Below are positions 1-7,308 of a stretch of 15,060 nucleotides of DNA, one piece after another. Each line of letters begins with the position of its first letter. The stretch's first letter is position 1. This DNA is from Muribaculaceae bacterium. Its GTDB lineage: Bacteria; Bacteroidota; Bacteroidia; Bacteroidales; Muribaculaceae. Below the pieces are notes generated by a model that worked only from the letters and a program-made list of their open reading frames with translations, was not told the DNA's origin and did no database searches. Both the position numbers and the translations under genes were made by a program. The stretch covers positions 1-15,060 of the forward strand of contig JAFYCU010000230.1 in NCBI GenBank assembly GCA_017545095.1. Reading direction: 5' to 3'.

Positions 1-903
1 CATGTTGCCGGGATTGAGCCAGCTCTCCTTGAACTCCACATAGATGCCGGGACGGTTGCCGGTGTCCTCGGGGTCGGCCTCATAGGCATTGGCGAAGTCA
101 TACTCGATGAAGTCCATGTACTTGGCGTTGTATTGCCCCTTGGCCTTGATGGCTTCGTAGATTTGTTGCAGCGTCATGCCTTTGTACTCATCCTTGATTT
201 TATAGGACAGCACGCGGCGGCCGTTGGCATCGCGCACCAGACGCTTGCCTTCGGCATAGGCAATCTGGTCCTGGATGGCGCTGATGTATAGGCCATCGCT
301 GTAAACAATCTTGCCTGTGGTCTTGTCGAAGTAGCCGCTGTTGGCAGCAAACGACGGTCGTGCTTGCTCCAGGCTGCTCTCGTTGAACCAGCTGCCCGAG
401 TCGAGCATGAGCAGCTCGGCATAGTAGTAGCTCAGCGTGTAGAACGGGCGGAACGAGGCGATGTCGCGACCATACTGTGCCTCAGCATCGGCCTTCGAGA
501 ATCCCAGGCTCATGTAGAAGTCAACACGGCTGGTGGGAACGGTCTCGGAGAAGATGTTCTCGATGTTGGTGGTGCGCTTCAGGTTCTCGTCGTGGTTGGC
601 CAAGACGATGCCATCCTTGGTGCACTGCACGTCGCTCTCCAGGTAGTCGGCGCCCATCTCGCGGGCCCAACGCCACGATGCCTCGGTCTCCTCGGGAGCC
701 CAGAAGGTGGAACCGCGGTGAGCAATCACTGCATACAGGGGAACGTAGTCGCGGACCTTGGCCAGCTCGGCGTTCAGCACCTGAACGTCGACGCGCTTGG
801 CGTCGGTCTTCTCACTGGTAAACTGCTGCTCCTCGGAGCAAGAGGTTGCAAGGGCCACCAGCATCAGGCCGGCTGCGCCCATTCGAATGAGATGTTTAAA
901 CAT
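1..903 (-). CDS. glpQ: Glycerophosphodiester phosphodiesterase, lipoprotein (3' part outside window)
   Basis: The frame is open from the ATG at 903 to the window edge: 301 codons, C-terminus missing. Residues 1-22 form a lipoprotein signal (K3, R7, hydrophobic stretch, then LATSC with C22 as the acylated cysteine). The GDPD catalytic set is visible: HRG at 62-64, the E-x-D pair E89/D91, and HD at 104-105. Family knowledge: this TIM-barrel enzyme hydrolyses glycerophosphodiesters from phospholipids to G3P plus an alcohol, usually outside the cytoplasm. It is the last visible gene of the glp operon, 127 bp after glpT, so its product would feed the transporter and dehydrogenase encoded upstream. 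The usual PENT after HRG reads PEET here. A long insertion of about 120 residues follows the HD motif, as in larger GlpQ-type enzymes. Confidence 0.9.
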   Translation of the reverse strand, partial: MFKHLIRMGAAGLMLVALATSCSEEQQFTSEKTDAKRVDVQVLNAELAKVRDYVPLYAVIAHRGSTFWAPEETEASWRWAREMGADYLESDVQCTKDGIVLANHDENLKRTTNIENIFSETVPTSRVDFYMSLGFSKADAEAQYGRDIASFRPFYTLSYYYAELLMLDSGSWFNESSLEQARPSFAANSGYFDKTTGKIVYSDGLYISAIQDQIAYAEGKRLVRDANGRRVLSYKIKDEYKGMTLQQIYEAIKAKGQYNAKYMDFIEYDFANAYEADPEDTGNRPGIYVEFKESWLNPGNM

Positions 904-983
904 AAAAATTGATTATTAATAAATGAAATAGATGAATATTCGTTTAATTCACAATTCGCGAGTGGCGTAATGCATAATAATGA

Positions 984-1032
984 GCGTCTCGCGTCTCGCA
1001 TCTCGCGTCTCGCATCTCGCATCTTGCGTCTT
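984..1032. repeat. Degenerate heptamer tandem repeat after glpT stop
   Basis: Seven head-to-tail copies of the heptamer gcRtctY: gcgtctc, gcgtctc, gcatctc, gcgtctc, gcatctc, gcatctt, gcgtctt. The last copy overlaps the glpT stop codon at 1031-1033. The rest of the gap (904-983) shows only AT-rich sequence leading to the glpQ start. On the transcript it is a run of GAYGCGA units directly after the stop. No gene or clear terminator is seen in the gap. Confidence 0.85.
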
Positions 1033-2431
1033 ATTTATGCTCGCCTTTGCGGTCGGCCACGAGGTACTGCTCCTCTTTATAGGTCAGTCCCATGAAGAAG
1101 ATAGCCAGCACACAGGCCACGATGAGCAGGATAAAGGGCCAGTCCCATCCGCCGGTGTTGTCGGCCACATAGCCCAGCACCGAGTTGGCCAGGATTGCGG
1201 TACCCAGCACGTAGCCCATGAATCCGGTGAGTCCGGCGGCGGTGCCGGCGGCATTCTTCGGGGCCAGGTCAAGGGCCTGCACGCCGATGAGCATCACAGG
1301 GCCGTAGATGAGGAATCCAATGGCGATGAGGCAGCCAATCACAACGGTCAGGTTGGTCATGTTCTGCCAGTAGATGACGATGGCCACAATAATCAGGGCC
1401 ATGAAAATCATGGTGGGCAGTGCGCGGCGGCCATTGAACACCTTGTCGCTGAGCCAGCCGCAGAAGATGGTGCCGGGAATGGCGGCAGCCTCATAGGCAA
1501 AGTAGGCCCAGCCGGCACTCTTGATGTCGACGCCGTGGCCGCTCAGAATGGTGGGTGCCCAATCCAGGCAGCCATAACGCACCATATAGATAAAGGAGTT
1601 GGCCAGTGCGATGAACCACAGGAACTTGTTGCTGAGCACGGTTTTGAAAATCTCGGCAAAGCTGAGCGACTGCTCGCTCTTCTTCTCATCGTAGTTTTTC
1701 GAAGCCGAGCCGCTCCACTTCTCAATCGACGGCAGTCCGCACGACTGCGGGGTGTCGCGGATGAGCACATAGGCGATGATGGCAATCAGGATGGCCACGG
1801 CGGCAGGGAAGGCATAGGTGCCGATGAGGAAGTACATCTTCTCGTTGGTGCCGTAGAACCAGGAGCCGAACCAGGCGGCACCATAGGCGGCCATGGGACC
1901 CACGAGGGCACCACCCACGTTGTGGGCGCAGTTCCACACACTCATCCATGTGCCGCGTTCCTTGATCGAGAACCAGCGCGTCATCACACGTCCGCACGGG
2001 GGCCAGCCCATGCCCTGGAACCAACCCACGAGGAAGTTGAAGGCTCCCATCAGGAAGATGGCCAGACCCTTTTGCTCGCTGAAGAACTGGATGGGCACAA
2101 TCATGAACATCATGGCCACGGCCGAGAGAATCAATCCCAGCGGCAGGAACCGGCGGGCATTGCTGCGGTCGCTCACACTGGCCATGACAAATTTCGAGAA
2201 ACCATAGGCCAGCGCGTTCATGGCCAGCGCAGTGCCAAGCTCGCCCTTGGTGAAGCCGAAAGGCTCGAGCATGGGGATAGCCATCGAGAGGTTCTTTCTC
2301 ACTAAGTAGAAACCGGCATAGCCGATAAAGATGCCGATGAACACTTGCCAGCGAAGTCGGCGGTACTTCGCATCGGCCTCAGGCCCGGTTTGCTCGGGCT
2401 GATAGGCAGGGGGAGCTAAAAAACTTGCCAT
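1031..2431 (-). CDS. glpT: Glycerol-3-phosphate transporter, MFS family
   Basis: 466 residues, close to the usual GlpT length of about 450. It is a 12-helix major facilitator of the organophosphate:phosphate antiporter family, exchanging G3P for inorganic phosphate across the inner membrane. The residues that bind phosphate in E. coli GlpT are all present: R45 in FYLVRKN, H170 in NCAHNVGG and R285 in MVRYGCLDW. The helix 4-5 signature GWFQGMGWPPCGR lies at 136-148. The central cytoplasmic loop is at about 225-262. It lies 96 bp after glpC on the same strand, inside the glp operon, which favours G3P over hexose phosphate (UhpT/UhpC) as substrate. The start ATG at 2431 is followed by a normal short cytoplasmic tail. 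Confidence 0.93.
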   Translation of the reverse strand: MASFLAPPAYQPEQTGPEADAKYRRLRWQVFIGIFIGYAGFYLVRKNLSMAIPMLEPFGFTKGELGTALAMNALAYGFSKFVMASVSDRSNARRFLPLGLILSAVAMMFMIVPIQFFSEQKGLAIFLMGAFNFLVGWFQGMGWPPCGRVMTRWFSIKERGTWMSVWNCAHNVGGALVGPMAAYGAAWFGSWFYGTNEKMYFLIGTYAFPAAVAILIAIIAYVLIRDTPQSCGLPSIEKWSGSASKNYDEKKSEQSLSFAEIFKTVLSNKFLWFIALANSFIYMVRYGCLDWAPTILSGHGVDIKSAGWAYFAYEAAAIPGTIFCGWLSDKVFNGRRALPTMIFMALIIVAIVIYWQNMTNLTVVIGCLIAIGFLIYGPVMLIGVQALDLAPKNAAGTAAGLTGFMGYVLGTAILANSVLGYVADNTGGWDWPFILLIVACVLAIFFMGLTYKEEQYLVADRKGEHK

Positions 2432-2493
2432 AGTTTTAGTTGTTGTTTTTTGGTGAGGTTAATTGAGTTGTCTTTTTTTCAAGGGGATTTTCC

Positions 2494-2534
2494 AGCTCAA
2501 CTAGTTTAGCTGGTTCAACTAGTCTCACTAGTTT
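2494..2534. repeat. Degenerate 'actagtt' word repeat overlapping glpC stop
   Basis: Read on the minus strand, the word ACTAGT occurs three times in about 40 bases (in AAACTAGTGAG, GACTAGTTGAACC and AAACTAGTTGAGC), with two diverged copies of AGTTGARC and CAGCT between them. The first copy contains the glpC stop codon (TAG, 2528-2530). The rest of the 96-bp glpC-glpT gap is T/A-rich with no other structure seen. This is the same arrangement as the heptamer repeat after glpT, but with a different word. Confidence 0.75.
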
Positions 2535-3784
2535 ATTCCGTTGAGCTGTTTGGTTTTTTCGATGTCGAGGGCTTGTGCGAGGATGCTGATGGGGTTGAGT
2601 ACTTTCACGCTGGTCGACATCTCGATTTGCCACTTGCACGTCTCGCAGTCGGTGGACACGTAGTCGGGTTGGGCGGCTTCGATGTCGGCAAACAGCGTTG
2701 CTCCTATGGCTTGGGAATATTCGTAGTTCTCTTTTTTGAAGCCATAGGTGCCCGATATGCCGCAGCAGTTCTGCTCCATCTCGATGAGTTCCAGCCCGGG
2801 GATCATGCGCAGCAGCTCGGTGCTGAAGATGGCCCAGCCCATGCGTTGCATGTGGCAGGCGGTGTGGTAGGCCACCCGCATCTTGAAGTCGGGACGGAAG
2901 GCCATTTTCACCTTGCCGTTGTCGATGAGCTGATAGATGAATCGTGTGGCCAGCGACAGGTGGTCGCGCACGCCCTCGTTGTTCACACCAAGCAGCTCGG
3001 GATATTCGTCACGCATGGTGAACGTGCATGTGCTGCTGGTGGTGATCACCGGTCGGTGCTGCTCCTCGATGCTGCGGCGCATGGCGGCCATGTTGGTCTC
3101 GCCCTGGCGGCGGGCCTGGTTATAGAGGCCGTTGGCAATCAATGCCACCCCGCAGCATTTCTCCTTGTTGAGCAGATGCACACCATAGCCGATGGCGTTC
3201 ATCACCGTCACCAGGTCTTGGCCCAGCTGCGGGAAGTTGTAGTTCACGTAGCAGCCGTGGAAATAGCTCACATGGTTGCGGAAACCATCTTGCTTGGTCT
3301 GGGCATTACGGCGGAACCACGTTTCGAACTTCTGGCCGCTGTAGGCGGGGAAGGTGCGGTGCTTGTCGATGGCCATCACGCTGTGCATGACGGCCTTGAC
3401 GGGTTTCAGGCCGAGTGTGAAGTTGGTCACCGGGGCCACGATGGTGGCCATGGTGCCCACGAGGTCGGTGTTGGCGAGCATCATGTCGCGCAGCTTGGGA
3501 CGGTGGCTCTGGTGGCTCATGCGGGCTTGCTGTATGAGGTCGCCCACATGCACATCGTTGGGACAGGCCACCTCGCAGCGCTTGCAGTTCAGGCACAGCT
3601 TCAGGGTCTCATCGAAGAACTTCGGGTCCTTGAGGCGGTAGCGTTCCCCGTCGGGGCCGGCCTGTTTGGGGCCGGGATATGCGGGGTTTACCGCCGCTAC
3701 GGGGCAGTAGACCGTGCAAATCGAGCATTTCAGGCATTGCTCAAAGTTGTGGTTGCTGATGCTGGTCAGTTGAGTAGATGACAT
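2528..3784 (-). CDS. glpC: Anaerobic glycerol-3-phosphate dehydrogenase subunit C
   Basis: 418 residues. The N-terminus has two ferredoxin-type [4Fe-4S] motifs, C17-x2-C20-x2-C23-x3-C27-P and C64-x2-C67-x2-C70-x3-C74-P. Two cysteine-rich (CCG) domains follow: C178, C210-C211-G and C253, then C310, C340-C341-G, C380 and C383. This is the architecture of GlpC, the membrane-associated subunit that anchors GlpAB and carries electrons to the quinone pool. It follows glpB by 82 bp, a looser join than glpA/glpB. The gap holds a small perfect hairpin (gcgac-tt-gtcgc, 3809-3820). The protein ends in NGIN and its TAG stop is part of the downstream word repeat. Confidence 0.94.
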   Translation of the reverse strand: MSSTQLTSISNHNFEQCLKCSICTVYCPVAAVNPAYPGPKQAGPDGERYRLKDPKFFDETLKLCLNCKRCEVACPNDVHVGDLIQQARMSHQSHRPKLRDMMLANTDLVGTMATIVAPVTNFTLGLKPVKAVMHSVMAIDKHRTFPAYSGQKFETWFRRNAQTKQDGFRNHVSYFHGCYVNYNFPQLGQDLVTVMNAIGYGVHLLNKEKCCGVALIANGLYNQARRQGETNMAAMRRSIEEQHRPVITTSSTCTFTMRDEYPELLGVNNEGVRDHLSLATRFIYQLIDNGKVKMAFRPDFKMRVAYHTACHMQRMGWAIFSTELLRMIPGLELIEMEQNCCGISGTYGFKKENYEYSQAIGATLFADIEAAQPDYVSTDCETCKWQIEMSTSVKVLNPISILAQALDIEKTKQLNGIN

Positions 3785-3866
3785 GCAGTTTTCTCGTTTT
3801 CAGTATTCGCGACTTGTCGCATAACACTGGAATATTATAGTCTAAATTTCCCTATTTCTTTCGCAA

Positions 3867-5120
3867 TTACTTTTGTGCCTTGATTCGCTCGGCCACATCG
3901 AGTGCGGTGAGCATCGACACGCCCGTGCCGTCGCCCATCACCAGTGGGTTGTGGCCGGCGAGCAGCTGTCCGATGGCAAAAACGTTCTGAACGGGTTCGC
4001 CGTCTTTCAGGGGATGGAATGTGGAATCGGTAAGCACGCCCACGCTCATATAGGGCTGGTCGCCCATCACGCCATAGTGGCTCCACTGTTCGCGGCTCGT
4101 GGGCATGTTCACGTCGAGGTCGAGCAGCGGCTCATAGATGCGCTCGAAGTTCGACTCCAGCCCTCGGCTCATCAGCGAGCCGGTGGCTAGCACATAGTGG
4201 TGGGCCTGTAGCGGCATGGCTTGCAGTTTTGTGGTGCTCACCTCGGTCACCCGGTTGCCGTCGAGGGTGGCGTGGCACACCGTGTCGCCCAGCAGGTAGC
4301 GGCCTCCCAGCATCTGGAAGTAGTGCTTGAGGGCGGCGTTGAGCCTCACTCCTGTCACAGCGGGTGGCAGTGTGGCCAGAAAGCGCAGCGGACGCTCCAC
4401 CTGGGCGATGAGCTTGTCGCACACGTCATCGTTGTCGATGCCCATCACAGCAGGCATGAGCACCACTTCGGGGGTGCCCGTCACGGCGGCATTGATGGCG
4501 GTGGCAAGCTGCCACACGGCCTGTGAGTTGGCAAACACCTTGGCCAGACTGGTGGGGCGCATCTCGGTGGCACTGCGCCGTGCCTTGCGCAGCACGTCGA
4601 GGTGCACATCGGCCACCGTGACCTCGCAGCCCAGCTGGCGCAGTCCGTTGGCAACGAAGTCGATGGGATAGTCGATGAATCCGTTCAGGTTGATCAGGCA
4701 CGCCTGTTTCCAAGGCAGTTGGTCGGCTTCATCACACGTTGCCAAACGTTCCAGAGTGAGCCAAGCCGGTTTGGTGACTCCTATGGGTGTGATGCGGTAG
4801 TGGTTGCGTGTGGCGTCGCCTGTGGTGCCTATGCCCACGTCGGTAAGCAGCGATTTGGCCTGCTCGGCCAGTTGCGCCACGCGTGCGGCTCCTATTTTTG
4901 CATAGGGATGGCCACTGTCGAGTGCGTCGATGGCCTCGAGGGGGTGGGAAACCTCGCCGCCTTTGCCGTCGCTGCCCAGCAGCTCCATCGAGCCGCCGAA
5001 GAAGTGCAGCGTGTTCTGTCCGCCGGCCACGATGGCCACGCGTTGCCCGGCCCGGGCCAGGGTGATGCCACAGGTGAGGCCGCTCAGGCCTCCGCCAATG
5101 ATGATGGTGTCGAATTTCAT
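3867..5120 (-). CDS. glpB: Anaerobic glycerol-3-phosphate dehydrogenase subunit B
   Basis: Start placed at the ATG at 5120, giving 417 residues, very close to E. coli GlpB (about 419). The open frame continues upstream to 5447 but only as a shadow of glpA. The N-terminus has a dinucleotide-binding fold with GGGLSG at 9-14 for FAD or FMN, followed by a conserved segment around LHFFGGSMELLG (38-49). The C-terminus carries a second conserved flavoprotein stretch, AIGQLLAGHNP and GDGTGVSMLTALDVAERI. GlpB is the flavin subunit of the cytosolic GlpAB dimer. The ATG overlaps the glpA TGA in an ATGA junction (5117-5120), a sign of translational coupling and fixed stoichiometry. Confidence 0.93.
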   Translation of the reverse strand: MKFDTIIIGGGLSGLTCGITLARAGQRVAIVAGGQNTLHFFGGSMELLGSDGKGGEVSHPLEAIDALDSGHPYAKIGAARVAQLAEQAKSLLTDVGIGTTGDATRNHYRITPIGVTKPAWLTLERLATCDEADQLPWKQACLINLNGFIDYPIDFVANGLRQLGCEVTVADVHLDVLRKARRSATEMRPTSLAKVFANSQAVWQLATAINAAVTGTPEVVLMPAVMGIDNDDVCDKLIAQVERPLRFLATLPPAVTGVRLNAALKHYFQMLGGRYLLGDTVCHATLDGNRVTEVSTTKLQAMPLQAHHYVLATGSLMSRGLESNFERIYEPLLDLDVNMPTSREQWSHYGVMGDQPYMSVGVLTDSTFHPLKDGEPVQNVFAIGQLLAGHNPLVMGDGTGVSMLTALDVAERIKAQK

Positions 5121-6733
5121 TTCCTGCCCTCCTTTCTTGTGATGGCCTTGTCGAGGCCGCAAAGTCCCTGATAGATGGTGGCGGTGAGCTGTGCTTCGCG
5201 CAAAGCGGCTCCCCAGGCCACGGGTTTTACGCCTTTCCAGCGCTCGTCGAGAAACGCTGCAAGGTCGGTTTGGGCTTTGTCGATGTTGTTTCTGAATCGT
5301 CCCATGAGTGCTGCTGCGCGGCAGGCGCACAGTTTGCCTTGGCAAGTGCCCATGCCCGTGCGGGTGCGCTGGCGCAGGTCCACCAGGTTGTGCACATGCA
5401 GGTTGTCGACGGCATAGCGCACCTCGCCCACGCTCACGCCCTCGCATTCACACACCAGGGCGCGGTCGGTGTCGTTGTCGAGCTGTATCTGGCTCGTCAA
5501 GGTGCCGTGGCGACCCTCGGCGGCATTGAAGGCAAACGAGCGGCTCACGTGGCTCTGTGCCGGCTGCTCCGACCCGGGCAGCGGCGTGGTGGCGGTGTCG
5601 CAGCTGGCGGTGTTGCCCAGCTTGCGGCAAGCCATGTCGGTGGCTTGCTCGGCCATCAGGCGGTAGGTCATCATCTTGCCGCCGGTGATGGTGATGAACC
5701 CAGCCATGCCGTCGCGCTCCTCATGGTCCAGGCACACGATGCCACGGCTGATGCTGCGTCCGCTGGGATCGTTGTCGGCCGCCACCAGGGGGCGCACACC
5801 GGCATAGGCGCGCAGGATGCGTGTGGTGGCCAGCGAGGGTGCCAGTTTCTCGCCCTCGGCAAGCAGCACGCGCACCTCGTCGTCGGTAACACGCATGTCG
5901 TCCACGGTCTCGATGGGCACGCGGTCGCTCGTGGTGCCAATCACACACACCGCGTCGTCGGGCACAAGAATGTCGGCATTGGCGGGTTTGCGGCAGCGGT
6001 TGATAACCATGTGGTTCACGCGGTGGCCAAAGATGAGCAAGGCTCCCTTGGCGGGGAACATGTTGATGGTGATGCCGGCCATGCGGGCGATGAGCATGCC
6101 CCAAATGCCGCCGGCGTTGATGGTGACCGAGGCGTGGAACTCATGCTCAATGCCGGTGTGCAGGTCGCGGGCTTTCACGCCCTCCACACGGTTTTGGCTC
6201 ACAATCAGGCTGGTCACCTCGTGATAGGTGAGCGTGTCGGCACCGTGTAGCTGGGCGTCCATCACGTTCGCCACCGTAAGCCTGAACGGGTCGATCGACG
6301 CGTCGGGCACTCGCACAGCCCCGATAAGGTCGGGATTCACCGATGGCTCGATGGTGCGTGCCTCGGCCGGGTCGATGATGTCGGCGCAGATGCCGGCACG
6401 CTGGCAGGCCTCCACAAAGGTCTGCTGGTAGGCCAGGTCGTCTTCGGGCAGGGTGATGAACAGGCCGTCGGTCTCTTCCACGCAGTGGCGTGCTATGCGG
6501 CGCAGAATCATATTTTCCTTGATGCACTCGGTGGCACTCTCGTGGTCGGTGACGGCATAGCGAGCACCACTGTGCATCAGGCCGTGGTTGCGGCCTGTGG
6601 CTCCGTTGGTGAGGTCGAATCGCTCAAGCAGCAACACGCTAAGCCCACGGCGGGCACAGTCGCGTGCCACGCCGGCTCCGGTGATACCGCCGCCAATCAC
6701 AATCACATCATAGTGTTTATTCTTGTCGTTCAT
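5117..6733 (-). CDS. glpA: Anaerobic glycerol-3-phosphate dehydrogenase subunit A
   Basis: 538 residues from the ATG at 6733; an in-frame GTG two codons earlier (6739) is the other possible start. This FAD-dependent catalytic subunit oxidises G3P to DHAP. The sequence shows the FAD motif GGGITGAG at 14-21, the family block TGATGRNHGLMHSGARYAVTD at about 43-63, and MFPAKGALLIF and NRCRKPANADILVP further on. ITGGKMMTYRLMAE lies near 350. The C-terminus has a BFD-like [2Fe-2S] domain with C428-E-C430 and GMGTCQGKLCACR (C464, C469). It aligns with my memory of E. coli GlpA over its whole length. It is the first gene of the operon. Confidence 0.96.
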   Translation of the reverse strand: MNDKNKHYDVIVIGGGITGAGVARDCARRGLSVLLLERFDLTNGATGRNHGLMHSGARYAVTDHESATECIKENMILRRIARHCVEETDGLFITLPEDDLAYQQTFVEACQRAGICADIIDPAEARTIEPSVNPDLIGAVRVPDASIDPFRLTVANVMDAQLHGADTLTYHEVTSLIVSQNRVEGVKARDLHTGIEHEFHASVTINAGGIWGMLIARMAGITINMFPAKGALLIFGHRVNHMVINRCRKPANADILVPDDAVCVIGTTSDRVPIETVDDMRVTDDEVRVLLAEGEKLAPSLATTRILRAYAGVRPLVAADNDPSGRSISRGIVCLDHEERDGMAGFITITGGKMMTYRLMAEQATDMACRKLGNTASCDTATTPLPGSEQPAQSHVSRSFAFNAAEGRHGTLTSQIQLDNDTDRALVCECEGVSVGEVRYAVDNLHVHNLVDLRQRTRTGMGTCQGKLCACRAAALMGRFRNNIDKAQTDLAAFLDERWKGVKPVAWGAALREAQLTATIYQGLCGLDKAITRKEGRK

Positions 6734-6766
6734 TTCCACGTTGGTGTTAGCATATTATAATAATGT

Positions 6767-6841
6767 GCAAAATTAGTGCAAGCCGAGCGAAAAACATCAA
6801 GCTTGCTTGAATGGTTTTCTAAGGTGAAGCCTAATTTCGCG
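6767..6841. repeat. Palindromic repeat element, copy 1
   Basis: It starts gcaaaattagtgcaa, continues with gagcgaaaaa, an inverted repeat (tcaag-cttg-cttga), and ends cctaatttcgcg. The two ends are near-perfect inverted repeats of each other (GCAAAATTAG against CTAATTTCGC, one mismatch). Copy 2 shares start, end, spacing and the gagcgaaaaa block. On the minus strand the left end reads TAATTTTG, a match to the Bacteroidetes -7 box, but its -33 match is weak (TTG at 22 nt). It lies 34 bp upstream of the glpA ATG, so it may contribute a proximal promoter. Confidence 0.85.
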
Positions 6842-6849
6842 TTTTTGCC

Positions 6850-6921
6850 GCAAAATTAGTGCAAACAGAGCGAAAAAGCAAAGTTTGCTTTGATTTTTCC
6901 GAAACACAGCCTAATTTCGCG
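6850..6921. repeat. Palindromic repeat element, copy 2
   Basis: Same layout as copy 1, separated from it by 8 bp: gcaaaattagtgcaaa at the left, gagcgaaaaa, a hairpin aaagcaaa-g-tttgcttt, then agcctaatttcgcg at the right. On the minus strand it carries a full consensus promoter inside the element: TTTG (6879-6882), 20-nt spacer, TAATTTTG (6851-6858), pointing toward glpA. The element type resembles short repeats scattered in Bacteroidales intergenic regions (from memory, not checked). Confidence 0.85.
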
Positions 6922-7014
6922 TGAAAGCTAATCGTTGTTGCTTTTTGCATATTTTTGCCAACATTTTGGAGTGTAGCCACTTCGGTGTCATGCCTCGGTG
7001 GCGAATTTTCGCTG

Positions 7015-7045
7015 CAAAGGTAATATCAAATTTTTAATCAGCAAA
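7015..7045 (-). promoter_or_regulatory. Predicted glp operon promoter
   Basis: On the minus strand TTTG (7042-7045), 19-nt spacer, TACCTTTG (7015-7022). This is an exact match to the Bacteroidetes sigma pattern TTTG-N19/20-TAnnTTTG. The predicted start near 7008 gives a leader of about 275 nt before glpA that contains both palindromic repeats. Confidence 0.65.
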
Positions 7046-7244
7046 TTTTTTGACGAAAAAATTTCATACGAAACATCATTTATCTTGCTCGCAAGAATCA
7101 ATCATGCAAGATATTGGAATTCCGAGGCTAAAATATTGGGCACTTACGCTGTTTCGTTTCGATAAATAGTGATTTCGTATTGCTACGATTTTATTCATAG
7201 TTTGATGAATTTTTACAGCATTTTATGCTTGTGCGAAATATTTT

Positions 7245-7276
7245 TTTGGCCATTATAAAAAAAGTGCCTACATTTG
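7245..7276 (+). promoter_or_regulatory. Predicted glpR promoter
   Basis: TTTG (7245-7248), 20-nt spacer, TACATTTG (7269-7276): an exact match to the Bacteroidetes consensus. The predicted start near 7283 leaves a leader of about 26 nt before the ATG at 7309. It also shows that the longer frame from 7225 cannot be the real start, since that start would precede the promoter. Confidence 0.75.
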
Positions 7277-7308
7277 CAGCCCGAAAACGCTACAAACACA
7301 ATCATGCG

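Larger units (their letters stand above)
6734..7308. promoter_or_regulatory. Divergent glpA / glpR control region
   Basis: 575 bp with no convincing ORF. From left to right it holds two palindromic repeat copies (6767-6841, 6850-6921), a stem-loop with arms gccac/gtggc (6976-7001), and a near-palindrome gcgaa-tt-ttcgc (7001-7012) at the predicted glp transcription start. Next comes the glp promoter (7015-7045). Candidate operator words containing TTTCRTA follow at 7062-7073 (TTTC-ATAC-GAAA, inverted) and 7152-7188 (including TCGTA-TTGC-TACGA, inverted). A tcttgc-tc-gcaaga inverted repeat lies between these words at about 7082-7095. The glpR promoter is at 7245-7276. The operator assignment is inference from palindromy and position only. 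Confidence 0.6.

Noticed and set aside
984..1032. CRISPR-like array
   Set aside because: Units are 7 bp with no spacers and no cas genes; it is a simple degenerate tandem repeat.
980..2305. 441-codon open frame on the plus strand opposite glpT
   Set aside because: Antisense shadow of a recognised transporter with GlpT active-site residues; the plus translation is histidine- and glycine-rich noise.
2573..3781. 402-codon open frame on the plus strand opposite glpC
   Set aside because: Antisense shadow: glpC has all its cysteine motifs on the minus strand. The plus translation is rich in H, V, G and A without domain-like pattern.
3809..3820. Attenuator or terminator between glpB and glpC
   Set aside because: Only a 5-bp stem with a 2-base loop and no T-run; at most a minor mRNA structure.
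7225..7308. 28-residue N-terminal extension of the repressor
   Set aside because: It overlaps the -33/-7 promoter and is absent from the DeoR family pattern; the start at 7309 is better.
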